In this document: piece by piece, positions 47,047-59,087 of the stretch | How positions within the stretch are numbered: the stretch's first letter is position 1 | Layout of the letters: every line of letters begins with the position of its first letter | Assembly: GCF_910592395.1 (NCBI RefSeq) | Contig: NC_088315.1 | Span: 3,848,501 to 3,908,500 of the forward strand | Reading direction: 5' to 3' | DNA: 60,000 bases | Source of the DNA: Lineus longissimus | Lineage: Eukaryota; Nemertea; Pilidiophora; Heteronemertea; Lineidae | Program-made: the position numbers and the translations under genes | Notes under the pieces: generated by a model | Told to the model about the DNA's origin: nothing | What the model saw: only the letters and a program-made list of their open reading frames with translations | The model's database searches: none

Positions 47047-47094
47047 CTTCATCATTTACTAGTGAATCTTTGAAACTAAAATAATATTTTATTT

Positions 47095-47120
47095 AAAAAA
47101 AAAAAATTTTTTTTTGGGGG
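47095..47120. repeat. A12-T9-G5 homopolymer cluster
   Basis: Twelve A, nine T and five G in direct succession. The A/T part is self-complementary. It could be an old poly(A) insertion or a slippage product. Confidence 0.85.
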
Positions 47121-50100
47121 TCTTTCAATTTCAAGCCTTCTTTTGTTAGTATACCTCCTGGCTTTACTGTTGCTTGCATTGGCCAAGGTCTCTATGACTA
47201 TTTTAAATCACCATAGCATTTATTTACTTGTTCGGCCTTACGTGTGGATCTGCTGAGTGGAGCCATGTATTTTATGTTTCATGGTTCTCCTATTGAAGCC
47301 ATGTCTATTAGTTTTTTTGCCTTTTGAAGGAGCGGAAGGTCCACAGAGAAACTTATCAATCTAGTTTCTTTTACCTTAAATATATTTTAAAATACCCACT
47401 TCTGAGACAAGCTAGTGGCAATACATGTACTAAATATCAATGTTGTCGTTACTTGATCAAACTATTTTTTCATCAACCTGTTCGTTTTACAACAAAACCT
47501 ATACAAACCTGGGCGATAAAGGTAATGTATTGAAATATCCGCCGAGGGATTGAAAATGTTAAGTAAATTACCAGAAATGACTAAAGAAATGAGGTTGTCA
47601 TTAAATCTTATAAAGAAAGCATACCGTGGATTTAATTTCAAAAAGCTTAGTAAGCTGCTTGGAAAAAGTCGTTGTGCTATTTTATTTTAGCCTTTATGTC
47701 TGTAATGGTGCTCAGTGTGAATCTGCGATTCGACAGGACTACATGCAGTGCACTACTGGTCACTCCATATCTAATTAAACTACGTAGTTTAAAGTTCGTT
47801 GCACTGCTGTACATTTTATGTACATAACGTAGCATTATATTCTGAAACAAGACAAAATATCTTACCATAAAGACCGTAATCACATTTATGATTTCTACTA
47901 TATTTGACTGTATATTGCACATCAGATCCAGATGATTCACACACTAGGTTAATCATATATTGTCCGAACCAGTTTTTTACCTGGTAGTTTCTGAATGAAA
48001 CTACTCATAGTTTCAGGCCTATACTAATTATGATTTTTGGATAAGTTTGCGCTTCTTCATGTTCGTCATGCCGAAAGTTAAAAATAGTCGAAAAAAACAC
48101 GTTTTAATGACTTTGTTTGGCTTTATCAAATAATATATCTAAAAAAGTGGTTTGATGGTGAGTATGCTCGGGTGCTATTCAGGGCCGAGAATTAACATCT
48201 TGATTTTTGAGTTGGGCCACGTACCTTAAGAGTAAAGACTGAAATATGAAACTCATCGGACGCCCTGCGCACCTTATACGAAGCCAAGAGGCCTATTACA
48301 ATGAGATTGAACCGAGCCAATAATGCTAGACTTAATCATTGTATTGAATGTGGTGTATGTAGAAATAAATGTTTATATATACTTCCTTTTTAACTTAACT
48401 CGGCGATAATTTTATATGTACGATTCTTGTCTTTTTTCTATTGAACCAATTCGTTAAATAATGAACCAAATTAACGAAGGTGATATCAGATAGCTTGTAT
48501 ACTAATGATGCACTACTCAAGCTAACCTCTATCCAATCTCTTTTTACCTTCTAATCCATGTAATGATTTCGTTTAAATCTATTGATACCTGTAGACCGCA
48601 ACATTTTCGTTATTTTTGAGATTCGAGATTATTTATGAAAAAATTAACGATATAAATTTTTGCGGATAACGAACTATATTTTCAATTTTCCAATGAAGAA
48701 ATAGTTTTTACGTAATTCCTATTTTCGCGAAACTTGGTTATTCGCGAAATCCGCGAAAATAAAACACCCAGCAAAAATTTGGCAGTTTACGGACCGATTT
48801 TATCTTTTTCATTTCGCCACAGGGGGCCCTGTATTGAAAGTTACAATTAAGGAGTCAATCGTTAATACAAAGAATTATTATGCAAACTTTGGTGCATCTG
48901 AATATCTGATGCCGGGTGATATTTGAATGACGTAATGATTGAGTGGGGATTTAGATTTTCCCGAAAATAGGTTTTTGGCAATCGGTACATTATGTATCGA
49001 TTGTCGGATGAAGAAATATTTTTTGTTCATGCAGATCGAACACAGGGCATGAAAATGACTTCCATTGCAACTGAAATCGATAGAAATTTTAAAAACTTAT
49101 ATCATTGTATTTCGAAACTAACAGCAAATATAACTTAATTTGGCTAAAGTTCGTAAGAAATGTGCCATTCTCCAGCAGCTGTGTGGCAATTGAAAACATT
49201 TTTCAAATCAATTTTTACCCAACTGCTGTTATTCATACCAGATTATGTTTCAATACATTTGGTGTCGTTTTATTGCTCAATAGGTATTTTGTAGATCATG
49301 TTATTATTGGTAAAATACATAATGCAAAGTGAGCCTTTGTTTTTGCAAGAAGTGCCAATATTTGTGAATATTACAAAAAGGCATTTGTGCAAGTATTTGT
49401 AATTTTTCAAATTTCGGAAAATCACCATTATGGCGTTCGGTGCAGGAGATCTATTGTCGGACAGTATTTTTGGCAATGTACCACTCTGAAGATGTAAGGC
49501 ATTCACGATGCCCTATGTTCAAGAAGAAAAAAATGGAAGGTAAGGGAGTGTCGGAATATTAGATAGGGTTGTAAGTTCAGTTAGTTGAACGATGACAACT
49601 TTTTGGGTCTTGTACTTAATCGGCATAGGTTTAACTATTTTCTCTAAATGGAGATAAAGGCGATGGCGATTGTTCTTTCATAATTCGCATGTTGTCTGAA
49701 ATCAGTGACATCCAATAAGTGCTATACAGCTATTATTTTGAGGCGGTTTTGCATTGGAATTCCAACACATTGCAGGGGGGCAAAAAATATAAAGAGCTTG
49801 ATTTGGTGAATTGATTTAACTCAGTTAATGGTTATGGTATCATAATATCATATCGAAATTCAGCCGTTTGGCCTACTCACTTAGCTGCGGGCTACATCGT
49901 GATAATGCAATGCAACATTCCTGTCCGGGTAATAGAACTCCTGGACCATAAATTGTATGCTGTGATCGGCATTTTTGTCAGCTTGTGTTCAGTTAATTGT
50001 ATTCTTGGTGCTGTCTTCGAAACATAGAACGGAAATGATCTATCTTTGGTCCAGAAATGGTTTTAGTGAAGAGAAGAAGCGGAGGTAAGTGAGGTTTCTC

Positions 50101-52050
50101 ACAATGTGGAATTAAACTTTTCAATGACTGCTGGTGACGGTGTTGCCGAGTGCATTACACAGTGTTGCCCTGTGCATCATACTGTATTGCCGAAGTTCAT
50201 CACACATAAATTAATAAGAAAAGCTTTAAGTCCAAAGACAATGAATGCTATCATTAGACAATCGCATTCGTCTGTTCGTAGTTATTGTACCAAGATATGA
50301 ATAGTATTTTCAGATTCTCTGTTTTGAGGGCAACGCTAAGCTCCTAAAAATGGCGTTTAAAACACATGTCTTTCGTCATTGATTCTAAATCAATGGTCTT
50401 GTATATAAGCATATATTTATTGTATTTCTACCTATTATCAACCAGGCGTTTAATACATTTATTCGAATTTACACAAACATTTTGCTCATCCTAATCTGAG
50501 AGAAGAATTAGTCTCTGTTCTCCTGTGATCACTTGTTTTGCCTATTGCACTGGACCCACTGCCCCTTCTCGCTCTGCTGGTGGCTCCACTAATCGGTCAC
50601 AAAAGTTTGCACCGGTACTGCCACCTTCGTGGTCTCTAGAAATCATGATTTAATTGCGGTCACAGTAGGTGACGTCTAATTACATGACTCTTATACATTC
50701 AATCACGATAAAAAGTACCGGTGCTGCCACCTATACCTCCTTACATATCCTGACGAATGTTTCCGTACGATAGAACTACCAGGTTAGGATGAGCATTAGT
50801 TTATAAAATGGCGTTCCAATTTACGATTTATCCAACTAAGGCGTTACCAGTCCAGCCAGTTCGTTCGTGGCACTTGGCCATAGGCCGTGCTGGATCCTTT
50901 ACTTCCTCAACTCGCAGAAACCTTTTATCATTTTTTTCTTTAATAAAATGTATATTGTTATTAATTGACCAATCTGAGGCACAGAGTTTTTACGTTCGTT
51001 TTAGGTGGACTTAGACTGATGATGCACTTGCCGTTCAATTTTATGTGATATGATTACATATACATAACTTAAGCATGCAGTCTTTTATAGTATTTTGAGT
51101 TCACTATGGACACGGGTGTAATCAGTACAAGAAAACCTTGCAAACCGGTAATTTTAATGAACGTTATTACGCTATGCATGTGCATAAATCTGGTTGCCAA
51201 CGTCGAAAATCCCAATGTGATTCTTGATACAAGATTCATACTTAAAATCGTCTTCAGTTTCTTAATAACGAACTTGTAAAATCTTACAAAAATTTTGTTA
51301 AGGTTGAGATTTATACGAAACGTGAACACGATCCTCGATACGATTGCTTTCGTGTAAGCCGTATTCTGCTGTCATCGGATGCAAATAATGTCCGGGTGAA
51401 ATCTATTACAAGCAATGGACATTTTAGGCCTGCGATAGGACATGAAAGCACCTGACGGAATTTTACAAAAGGTCCTCTTTCTGGATCATACAGGATCATT
51501 ACAAATTATTGAAGGCGTTGTTTCGTATCTACCAGTAATGCAGTAAAGTTTCATAAACACTTCTTGTGAAACTGTTCAAATCGAATCGCCACAGGGAGAA
51601 AAACAAGTTTAATTCATATCTTGCGTTAAATAAATCCACCAGTACCATATTGCCACATCGTGCTCCGAATCGTGCCGCAGGAATCATATTGTATAACCAA
51701 CCCTGGAAACATAACCTTCATCAATATATCTAATGCATTGATGATATATCACTTGATGATACCACGAGGCCAATCGGTTTGGGTGTGGTCCAATAGATTT
51801 TGATTACATTTGGCAGTAGGCGTTACGCAATGAATACAATAACGTATAATGTATAATGTTACGCGTAAGCCATATTGCTTAAGTGTATGCTTCATCAAAC
51901 GATGAAAAAGTTTTTACATTATGGGATAAAAACTGTCAGATATTCTAAAATCGTATAACTACATTCAAAAAATGCTGCTGTAATTCCCTCGTGGTTTTTT
52001 TATCAGAGGGTAGTCCGTTACCGGTAATTAATGTATCATTTCTTGAGGTT
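47121..52050. other. No gene recognised; AT-rich intergenic sequence
   Basis: Only short frames without motifs (for example 47677-47940 -, 49105-49332 +, 50106-50300 +, 51069-51329 -). A small similarity pair, ACCGGT(A/G)CTGCCACCT, lies near 50612 and 50716. The CGCGAAA-rich repeat inside this stretch is listed separately. Confidence 0.4.
48595..48805. repeat. CGCGAAA-rich dispersed-repeat-like segment
   Basis: TTTTCGCGAAACTTGG, TTATTCGCGAAATCCGCGAAAATAAAA and TTTTTGCGGATAACGAA form a cluster of inverted and direct TTCGCGAA-type words, closed by GCAAAAATTTGGCAGTTTACGG. Such segments are, as I recall, typical of abundant short repeats in bivalve and related genomes. CpG-rich words stand out in this AT-rich stretch. 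No transposase or target-site duplication seen. Confidence 0.5.
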
Positions 52051-52300
52051 AGTGGGAATGCAATAGTTCATTTCTTTACAAGCCGGACACGTAGTTTTCA
52101 CGTGTACTTCTGGAATTGCTAGGGCTACAAATGTACCTTGCATGTGCAGTGCTAGTGTTTCCACGTTATGTTGTAGTAGGAATGCAATAGTTCCTTTCCT
52201 CAAAAGACAGAAAATTACGAAGTTTACACGTGTACTTTTGAAAATGTTGGAGCTACCTTGCATATGCAGTACTAATGTTTCACCTGAATGTTATAGATTT
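52051..52300. repeat. Direct tandem duplication, about 123 bp
   Basis: 52051-52173 and 52174-52300 share GGAATGCAATAGTTC, CACGTGTACTT(C/T)TG, CTACCTTGCAT(G/A)TGCAGT and CTA(G/A)TGTTTC. The first copy carries a few extra bases around GGGCTACAAATG. About 80% alike by eye. No conserved frame. Confidence 0.75.
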
Positions 52301-53371
52301 TCCTCTAACATTTCCAAAGGCCATAATGTAAACAAATGTGAACTATTTCTGAGCTAGCCTCAACTTGTGCTACAGCTGGCACCCGTGTCCAAAGTTGTTG
52401 TTTTGATCGCGTCGGTAAAATCTATATCAACGTTTACCAATACATTGCTTACGTACCCCCTATTAAGGCGAACCATATTTACATTTAAAAGCTCGTTTAT
52501 TATCAGTTAGATATATATGTCTTATTTATCACTGTTGTTTAGCGTAATGATTATTTGGTGTTGTATAACAGTTAACAGCAGATAATATGTTCCTTTGTCT
52601 TTTTAGTGTTTAATGCATGCGTTAATATGGTCATGTATAGGCCTCTTTTTATCAGCAAATTGCTGGAAAACATGTATTACTTAAAATTGATCCACATTTG
52701 GTGAGGTTTGTTTATAATTATGCCATCGTGTATCAATAAACATCCCCTTTACAAGTGCTAATTGTAGTAAACCGCGTGTTTATATGCAAATGGGCATATA
52801 TCAATATAAAAGGGAAAGCAGGACAAGTATTGATTGATGAAAGTGATTTTCATTACACAGAGAAGACGACACTTATGCCTATTCACTTCCTTACAGTGTG
52901 ATGTTCCTAATATTATTCATATTCTTTGGTGATCATCCAGAAAAAAGACGATGCTGTACATTACATGCAGAGGATCTACTATAACCCCATTTATTCATTT
53001 CTTACCCATTGCTTTAACACAATTGACACATCTTAATATTTTCAGGCAAAATAAATTGCTGTCAAAAGAAAGATTTCCATTACATATCAAGGATTTAATG
53101 GGACTATGATATATATTTATGGAAGCAATCTTTCGTTGATACATGAAATAGTTCGGTAGTTGATAAAGCTTGGAATCAGTGAAACCTTGGAAACACTGAT
53201 AAACCTTGGAATATTCAATGTAAACCATGGAATCACTGTGCAAATAGCGCGGGAAATCGGGTGCGTTCCTTCCACGATTTATACCCTCCCAACTGACAGT
53301 CTCGTCCCAGCTGACTTTATTGATAGCAATTTGCCAGTTAGTTCAGAAGCCAACATTTTTAATGTGGAGGA

Positions 53372-53379
53372 TGACGTCA
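53372..53379. promoter_or_regulatory. CRE palindrome TGACGTCA
   Basis: Exact full CRE (CREB/ATF site). With the exact copy at 53555-53562 (inside GTGACGTCAC) it forms a pair 183 bp apart, close to the promoter-like cluster at 53.84-53.91 kb. The full site is expected less than once in 60 kb at this composition. Confidence 0.45.
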
Positions 53380-53553
53380 TCAATTGGCAATGCGCTGTGG
53401 TCGTTAAAATATTTTATTTCTCTTCAATGGAAGCAAAAAGTTAGTTTTTATGATTGTTTTGTATTCCATAGACGATAAAGTATTATGCTCGGTACTAGAT
53501 GCACGAGATCATAGGACAAACACACACGTGAATAAAAAAACCGCTTAGAACTG

Positions 53554-53563
53554 GTGACGTCAC
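53554..53563. promoter_or_regulatory. CRE palindrome GTGACGTCAC
   Basis: Exact ten-base palindrome with the full CRE at its core, about 280 bp downstream of the minus-strand TATA motif. Confidence 0.45.
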
Positions 53564-53840
53564 AAAGATCTCTGCATCCCTCGATGCGTACTGGAAGATG
53601 TAAGAAATCGCTCACGGCGAAGGAAATTTTCATCCGCAAACTTCGGTAATAAACATACATGACTAGGCTTCTTTTATTCATCGTTTGTTATAAAATATCA
53701 GTCAATCATAGACAATTAGGCCTAGACATAGTCGTCAACCTTATCCATGCATAATGCATGACAGGCCCCCAATTTTCTCTGTATCACCCTGTATGAACAG
53801 ACCGATCCGTAGTTCAAATAGGCCCCGCGTGGTGGTGGCG

Positions 53841-53907
53841 TATTTATAAGGGAGCGCTATTGGTTCATATTATGGGTGTGTGGTGGGCGTGTCTTCCCAT
53901 ATTTGGG
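53841..53907 (-). promoter_or_regulatory. Promoter-like cluster: CArG, CACCC/GC, CCAAT, TATA (leftward)
   Basis: On the minus strand, in order: CArG/SRF site CCAAATATGG (53906-53897, inside CCCAAATATGGG); CACGCCCACC and CACACCC KLF/Sp-like boxes (about 53891-53873); GAACCAATAG (CCAAT at 53863-53859); and TTATAAATA (TATA at 53849-53841). Start of transcription would be expected near 53810-53820. This order recalls SRF-driven promoters such as those of actin genes. Read on the plus strand the same boxes are in the wrong order. I did not find an actin or other known frame downstream. A 77-codon minus frame from ATG 53681 is the first sizeable one and is unrecognised. Confidence 0.4.
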
Positions 53908-54355
53908 AGATCAGTACTGTACACTGGAGGCGAGGTACAACTGAGTTGTTCTAAAATATAGACTATTGAATCGGATATGCGACAGATTTCTAAATTACCA
54001 TAAAATTCCGATCTGATCATGTAAGAATAAGCTCCAAATGTTGATTCGTAACCACGTTAGGTTCGAATGGCATTATTTCATGTTTTTATGCATTTTTAGG
54101 ACTGATTCCAAGGTTTATCACTGGTTCCAAGGTTTCACTGATTCCAAGCTTTATCAACTACCAAATAGTTCATGACGTAGTCATCATCGTGTTAGTCAGG
54201 AGTAGTATATCACAATCGCTAACACAAGAAAATGCCCTGATAACTTGAAAATACTACAATGTACATGCAACTAATCGTGCCTTGTGTGCAACTCTTCCTG
54301 ATGATCTCAGTACCAAACGTCGTTTCAAGAGGCAATGTTTGTTCCTATTGTTTCA

Positions 54356-54751
54356 GGGTTCCCCATGTCTGGGAACACGAATAACTTGGTGCTTCTGTAC
54401 ATTCTATTCCGACGTCACGCCGGTTCATTCCCTCAACTATTGTTGGGAGAATACCGAGTCATTGGGTACACTCAGAACGTAACACTGAGCCTACTATTCC
54501 GACGTCACGGTTCATTCCCTCAACTATTGTTGGGAGAATACCGAGTCATTGGGTACACTCAGAACGTAACAATGAGCCTACTATTCCGACGTCACGGTTC
54601 ATTCCCTCAACTATTGTTGGGTGGATACCGAGTCATTGGGTACACTCAGAACGTAACACTGAGCCTACCATGCGGATTAACACTTAAATGTGTAAGTAGA
54701 GTAACGCTGCTAAGTACATCGCCCATGCGAGAGGGCGGAAAACTTGTCTAA
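54356..54751 (+). other. Plus frame with three 29-residue repeats; possible chance reading of a minisatellite
   Basis: The plus frame 54335-54751 reads through the 87-bp minisatellite because 87 and 90 are multiples of three. It gives repeats of the form FRRHGSFPQLLLGEYRVIGY followed by an N-V-T sequon. A good acceptor-like TTGTTCCTATTGTTTCAG ends at 54356. I recognise no family and see no donor, so coding status is unproven. Confidence 0.2.
54404..54667. repeat. 87-bp minisatellite, three near-identical units
   Basis: Units at 54404-54493 (90 bp, with an extra GCC), 54494-54580 (87 bp) and 54581-54667 (87 bp) differ at only a few bases. Each contains GACGTCAC (54411, 54501 and 54588), a seven-of-eight match to the CRE, and TATTGTTGGG. 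A recent expansion. It lies about 0.5-0.8 kb upstream of the leftward promoter-like cluster. Confidence 0.92.
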
Positions 54752-57700
54752 ACTTCATTTTAGAATGTGACCGATAACTTATAACTTAAATAACTTAAAA
54801 CTAATCCAAGAATATTCATTAGTGTTGTTATGTGTTCTGTTAATCGTGCAACTGAATATGTTATCAATCGGGCGTATCCTATAGTTTAACGTAGGAGTAA
54901 ATGTGAACCTTTACAATATCTACATATCAATTAAATTTATTACTAATATTTATAATTTTATCTATATCTAAGGCGAACCAATTAATTGTCCACCCCATGG
55001 CGACTTTTGATCTGTTGAATTTTACTATTAATTAGGTGGTTTATTATGTTGTTTTGATTTAATAACTTTATTAATTAGTGTATGATTCTAAATGTGTCAA
55101 TGTTCTTTATTATATATGCGTTTAATGGCTATTTCGCAGGATGTCGGTTTATAAATGAATGAGTCATGAGAAAATAATTGATTTGTATAAAAAAAACCTC
55201 AATATGCTATTTTGAATTTTGCATTTTGAAATTTGAACTTTATTCGGTTTTTTTATAATACCTGGTTCCATTGTAGCCTGACGAACAGTAAGAAGAGAAC
55301 ATATGTGTTCGAAACCCTTCAATTGCATCGCCTTGAGTTACAAACCTGGGGAGATTGTTGGTGATTTGAATTTGCCAATGATATTTTCAAATCAAAGAGC
55401 AACCTAATCGCAATAGCAATACGATTGGTGGAAAGTGCAATTCTTGGGGGTTTGGCCTTTTTCACTCGTACTTACAGTAACTGACACAGGGGGTTACATC
55501 ATCCGACCAACCGTGTTAATAATTTCTTCTTGTTTCGAGCAGTGATAATGGATTATTTCTTCATGGCTTAGATATATAAATATTCACAATCACAAATGCG
55601 TCGATGTTAGCACTACAAACAGATAACAAAACCCGGAGTATTATAATAAAAAGTGCAGAAAATAATTAGTGCATGCAATTTCAACATAGGTAGAAACTGT
55701 GTTTGTTTTGTCTTTGGCAGAAAGGAATCAATATTTAATGTGATCTTTTCGAAATGAGATAAAACGAAAATGATTTAGTATTGTGCATTGTGGAAAATAC
55801 AAAAATGATGGAGGTCAATAACTGTGCAAGCATTTTAAAGTGTTCTCTTATCTGTCAACGTCATCGATTTGAGGCTAATAAATTTTACGGTGAACCATTG
55901 CAGAACATAGTAAATATTGTCTTGACGACATACATATTGATTTGTAAGCAAATTATGTGTACAGTGAATCTATTCTGTCGCATTTCGGCTATTAAAGAAA
56001 AACATGTAGATTTTTTTTCACATCAGAATGCGTAAGATTTGCGTCAATTACTCGACTATTTTTCAATTGGTTTAAGGCAATTGGGCATTTATGTATGGGT
56101 GTGTTTAAATGGAAAGAAATTTGAGCCATTTTGAGTCGCTGGATTTCAGAAGTTTGTATACGATTTCAGACGACTCAATATGGCATCAGCAATCGATGCG
56201 AATGATTAGTTTCCAGTAATCTTAGTAAGTAGCGAAGTAACATAGGTTCTAACGTAATCGGAGGCCTTACTGTCGTTGTGCAAATATAATTTTCTGATGT
56301 GAAAAGAAAACACTCAGCTTCAGCCTTTTGCTGCTATGGTTTCCACTCATTGGCTAATCACTCACTTCCAATTATAACGCTGAATACAACTGAAATCAGA
56401 AACACTCGGAATCTGATAAAAAAAAAACGAAGGTGTCGCGAACCATGTTGTTTTTGCATGAATCCTTATATCTCAGGTTAACGTTCAGTGTTGTTCGGTT
56501 CCTTTGCAGTAAAAGTTTTTGAGATAACATTACTGACTCACTAAGCGACGGTAAATAAGGTTTACATGCATTACTTTGTTCAGTGTGTTTGCTCGGCGTG
56601 AACTGTTATAACATGTTATTTTGAATTTAGTTAGGTTGACTCCGTTATTGTTATTGTAAATTACGTTGCTCAATATGATGTTGTCTCTATCTATATTCAA
56701 TCGCTATTTTTCTCTTTCCGAGTGTCGTTTTATTTAGTAAAAATGTGATTTAAAGTGGGTTCCAATTCGTATCTGCTATTGCTTAGCGACATTCTATTAA
56801 TACTCAATTTACAATCCAATGACGATATACACAGACCACGTACCAGTTGGCTTTGCACTTAGTATCTGGTATTTTTATCCCTACCACACATTAAAGGGGC
56901 AACGTACCGCACAAATCCGCCTGCCAAGTTTCCTGGTAACGTTTTTGTAAACTAGCCCACATCTAGTTTCTGATGCACATGAATTACATCATGTAATTAC
57001 ACAACCTACAAGCACAAGCTCGGAATAAAGAGCTTTCGGATATCTGCGGTTAAGTTACGTTACCACAATTCTAATGCAATAAATTATTTAGTTATGTGGG
57101 AAAATACATCACTATTTCAAAGTGCCTGCAGATTATATATTATTAGAAACGCCTGCATGCTTTACGTTTGACAAGGCGACGAAAATGCAAGACGTATGGA
57201 AAAACGTAGGCTTCCAAAACCTGTCTATAGTCAAATTCTAAATACCAATGGACTGATCGCACATAAAAAGACATGTATGCAGGCTCCATGTCGATGAATC
57301 GAACTTTATAATCTGGACTGAGGGTCTGAAAAAAATAACTAGTATTTTTCCTATCGAATTGTTTCATAAGTTCTGTTATTTATGTTGACATCATGTAAAC
57401 AAGTTATGAGACCAATTAAAAAGTTATCAGGAAAAGTTTAATTTGAACACCCGCTCGATCGAAAGGCTATACTGCATGATGGAATTCGTGCTGAAACATT
57501 TTTTTTTGAAAGATCATGATTTTGAAGTACATATAAACGTTTCACGAACAACTGTTGTTAAAATACTTCAAGTATACTCAAAATTGCCAACAATTTGCAT
57601 TACACTTGGGTGACGAGAAAAAAAGGTCAGCACCACAGCACGAGGACGATGTGAAGGGTTCTCAACTTGAAATGACACAATATTTAACCTGCCCACGACT

Positions 57701-59087
57701 TTTCAAAACTACTTAAAATGAATGCTGGATAACCCTGGTTTATCGAATCTGCCAATATACATATGATGTGGTATTTGTACGAGACGAATGTACATTTACA
57801 TTTCATGTATCGCTGTATCTGTCGTATTTGATTTTACCCTGGATCTTCTATCAAGACAAATGATTGGACTCTTGTATTGAAGAAGAGTTTATTTCCAAAT
57901 TCTCGGCCAATTATTAATTATTGTAGATATTATATAGATATGACATGAACGAAGTTCCTTCTGGTTGTAAGAGTAGTCAGCTTTACTATTGTGATTGTTT
58001 AATTATATCTCATTTCATTGTGATTGCGTAACCTTTATCGACCAAACCTGTAGTGTGTAGTATTTTTTAGTAGTAATACAAGTGCATCCTCAAACTAACC
58101 TCGCTCTTATCGTGGATACTTTAATGGTTCATAAGTATACTGTGGTTATAGATTGATCGCTGTTATTCTATAATTTTTACGGACTGAGAGTGCGTACATG
58201 TAATCAAAAAGACACTTATGCAATATTTTGCCCGCCGACTTCCCTATCCGCGTTTAGTTCGTTCCAGTCACACAACATAATGAAGTCCACTATCCGTTTT
58301 AGTTTACATTTGACTCAAACATGTGATACGTTTAGTTCTGGTTGTGCTGCATTGAATCACGGACTGAGAAAGACCATGATTGAAGAATAACTTCCCTTGG
58401 TAGTTTCACGAGAAGCTTTAAAACAACCATCTTCTGTTGAACATTGTCAATCAGTTGGGAGGAAAATGTCACTTCAAAACACTGGAAAATATGACGTAAG
58501 AAATTACAAAAACGGCTGGTTTACCTAGAAGTATGTGATTGTACCGCGCCGCTATTATCCTTGTTTCCCACTTATATAGCATAGATATCTCTTTATCATG
58601 ATACCTCATGTCGATAAAAGGTTTGATAAGGATTGTTTTATAATCCTTGACGTACGAATCATATCTTTTGACTAGTTTGATTTTGATTTTTGTTTTCTCG
58701 ACAGTTCGATATTCTGTATCTGATTAAATATACATCAAAGTGTAAATAATTGCAAGGTAATAGTAAGAAGTGCCATAGGTTGAACCGCTATATTCATTCT
58801 TCGGAGACAGACCTCTATAATTTGTAATTAGCTAACTCGTGAAACAAATGTCATAAAAATGTAAATAATTGCGATATAGGTAGAATAATGTTTTACATGA
58901 AAATTCCTGTCAATTTCTCGAATGTAGTCCAGTGAATTTTTGCCCAAGTGAATACTAGTATGTGCGCGCTGGCTTTAGAGACACATTAATTAACATTTCT
59001 GTAGGTGAATGATGATAATATTCCCCCTTACAGTTGCCAAGTACATGTAGTTACTAAATCGGTTAGGAAAGTGTTTCTCATATTGTT
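54668..59087. other. No gene recognised; AT-rich
   Basis: Frames up to about 85 codons (for example 55781-56035 +, 57143-57367 -, 58190-58390 +) without motifs. I see no repeat stronger than short AT-rich runs. Confidence 0.4.

Larger units (their letters stand above)
53142..54174. repeat. Long inverted repeat arms (about 70 bp) enclosing about 0.9 kb
   Basis: 53142-53212 and 54105-54174 are near-perfect reverse complements. The first reads CATGAAATAGTTCGGTAGTTG... and the second ...CAACTACCAAATAGTTCATG. Each arm is itself built of a roughly 19-bp unit, CTTGGAATCA-TGAAAC, repeated three to four times. The arms could be termini of a non-autonomous transposon or inverted copies of a minisatellite. 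I see no transposase or clear target-site duplication. The enclosed sequence contains the promoter-like cluster and two CRE palindromes. Confidence 0.75.

Noticed and set aside
53448-53681. A 77-codon minus frame below the promoter-like cluster as its product
   Set aside because: No recognisable domain or signal, and the length is within chance. Kept only as a note under the promoter entry.
53841-53907. Reading the TATA/CArG cluster as a plus-strand promoter
   Set aside because: On the plus strand the CArG and CACCC boxes would lie downstream of TATA. The minus-strand order is the normal one.
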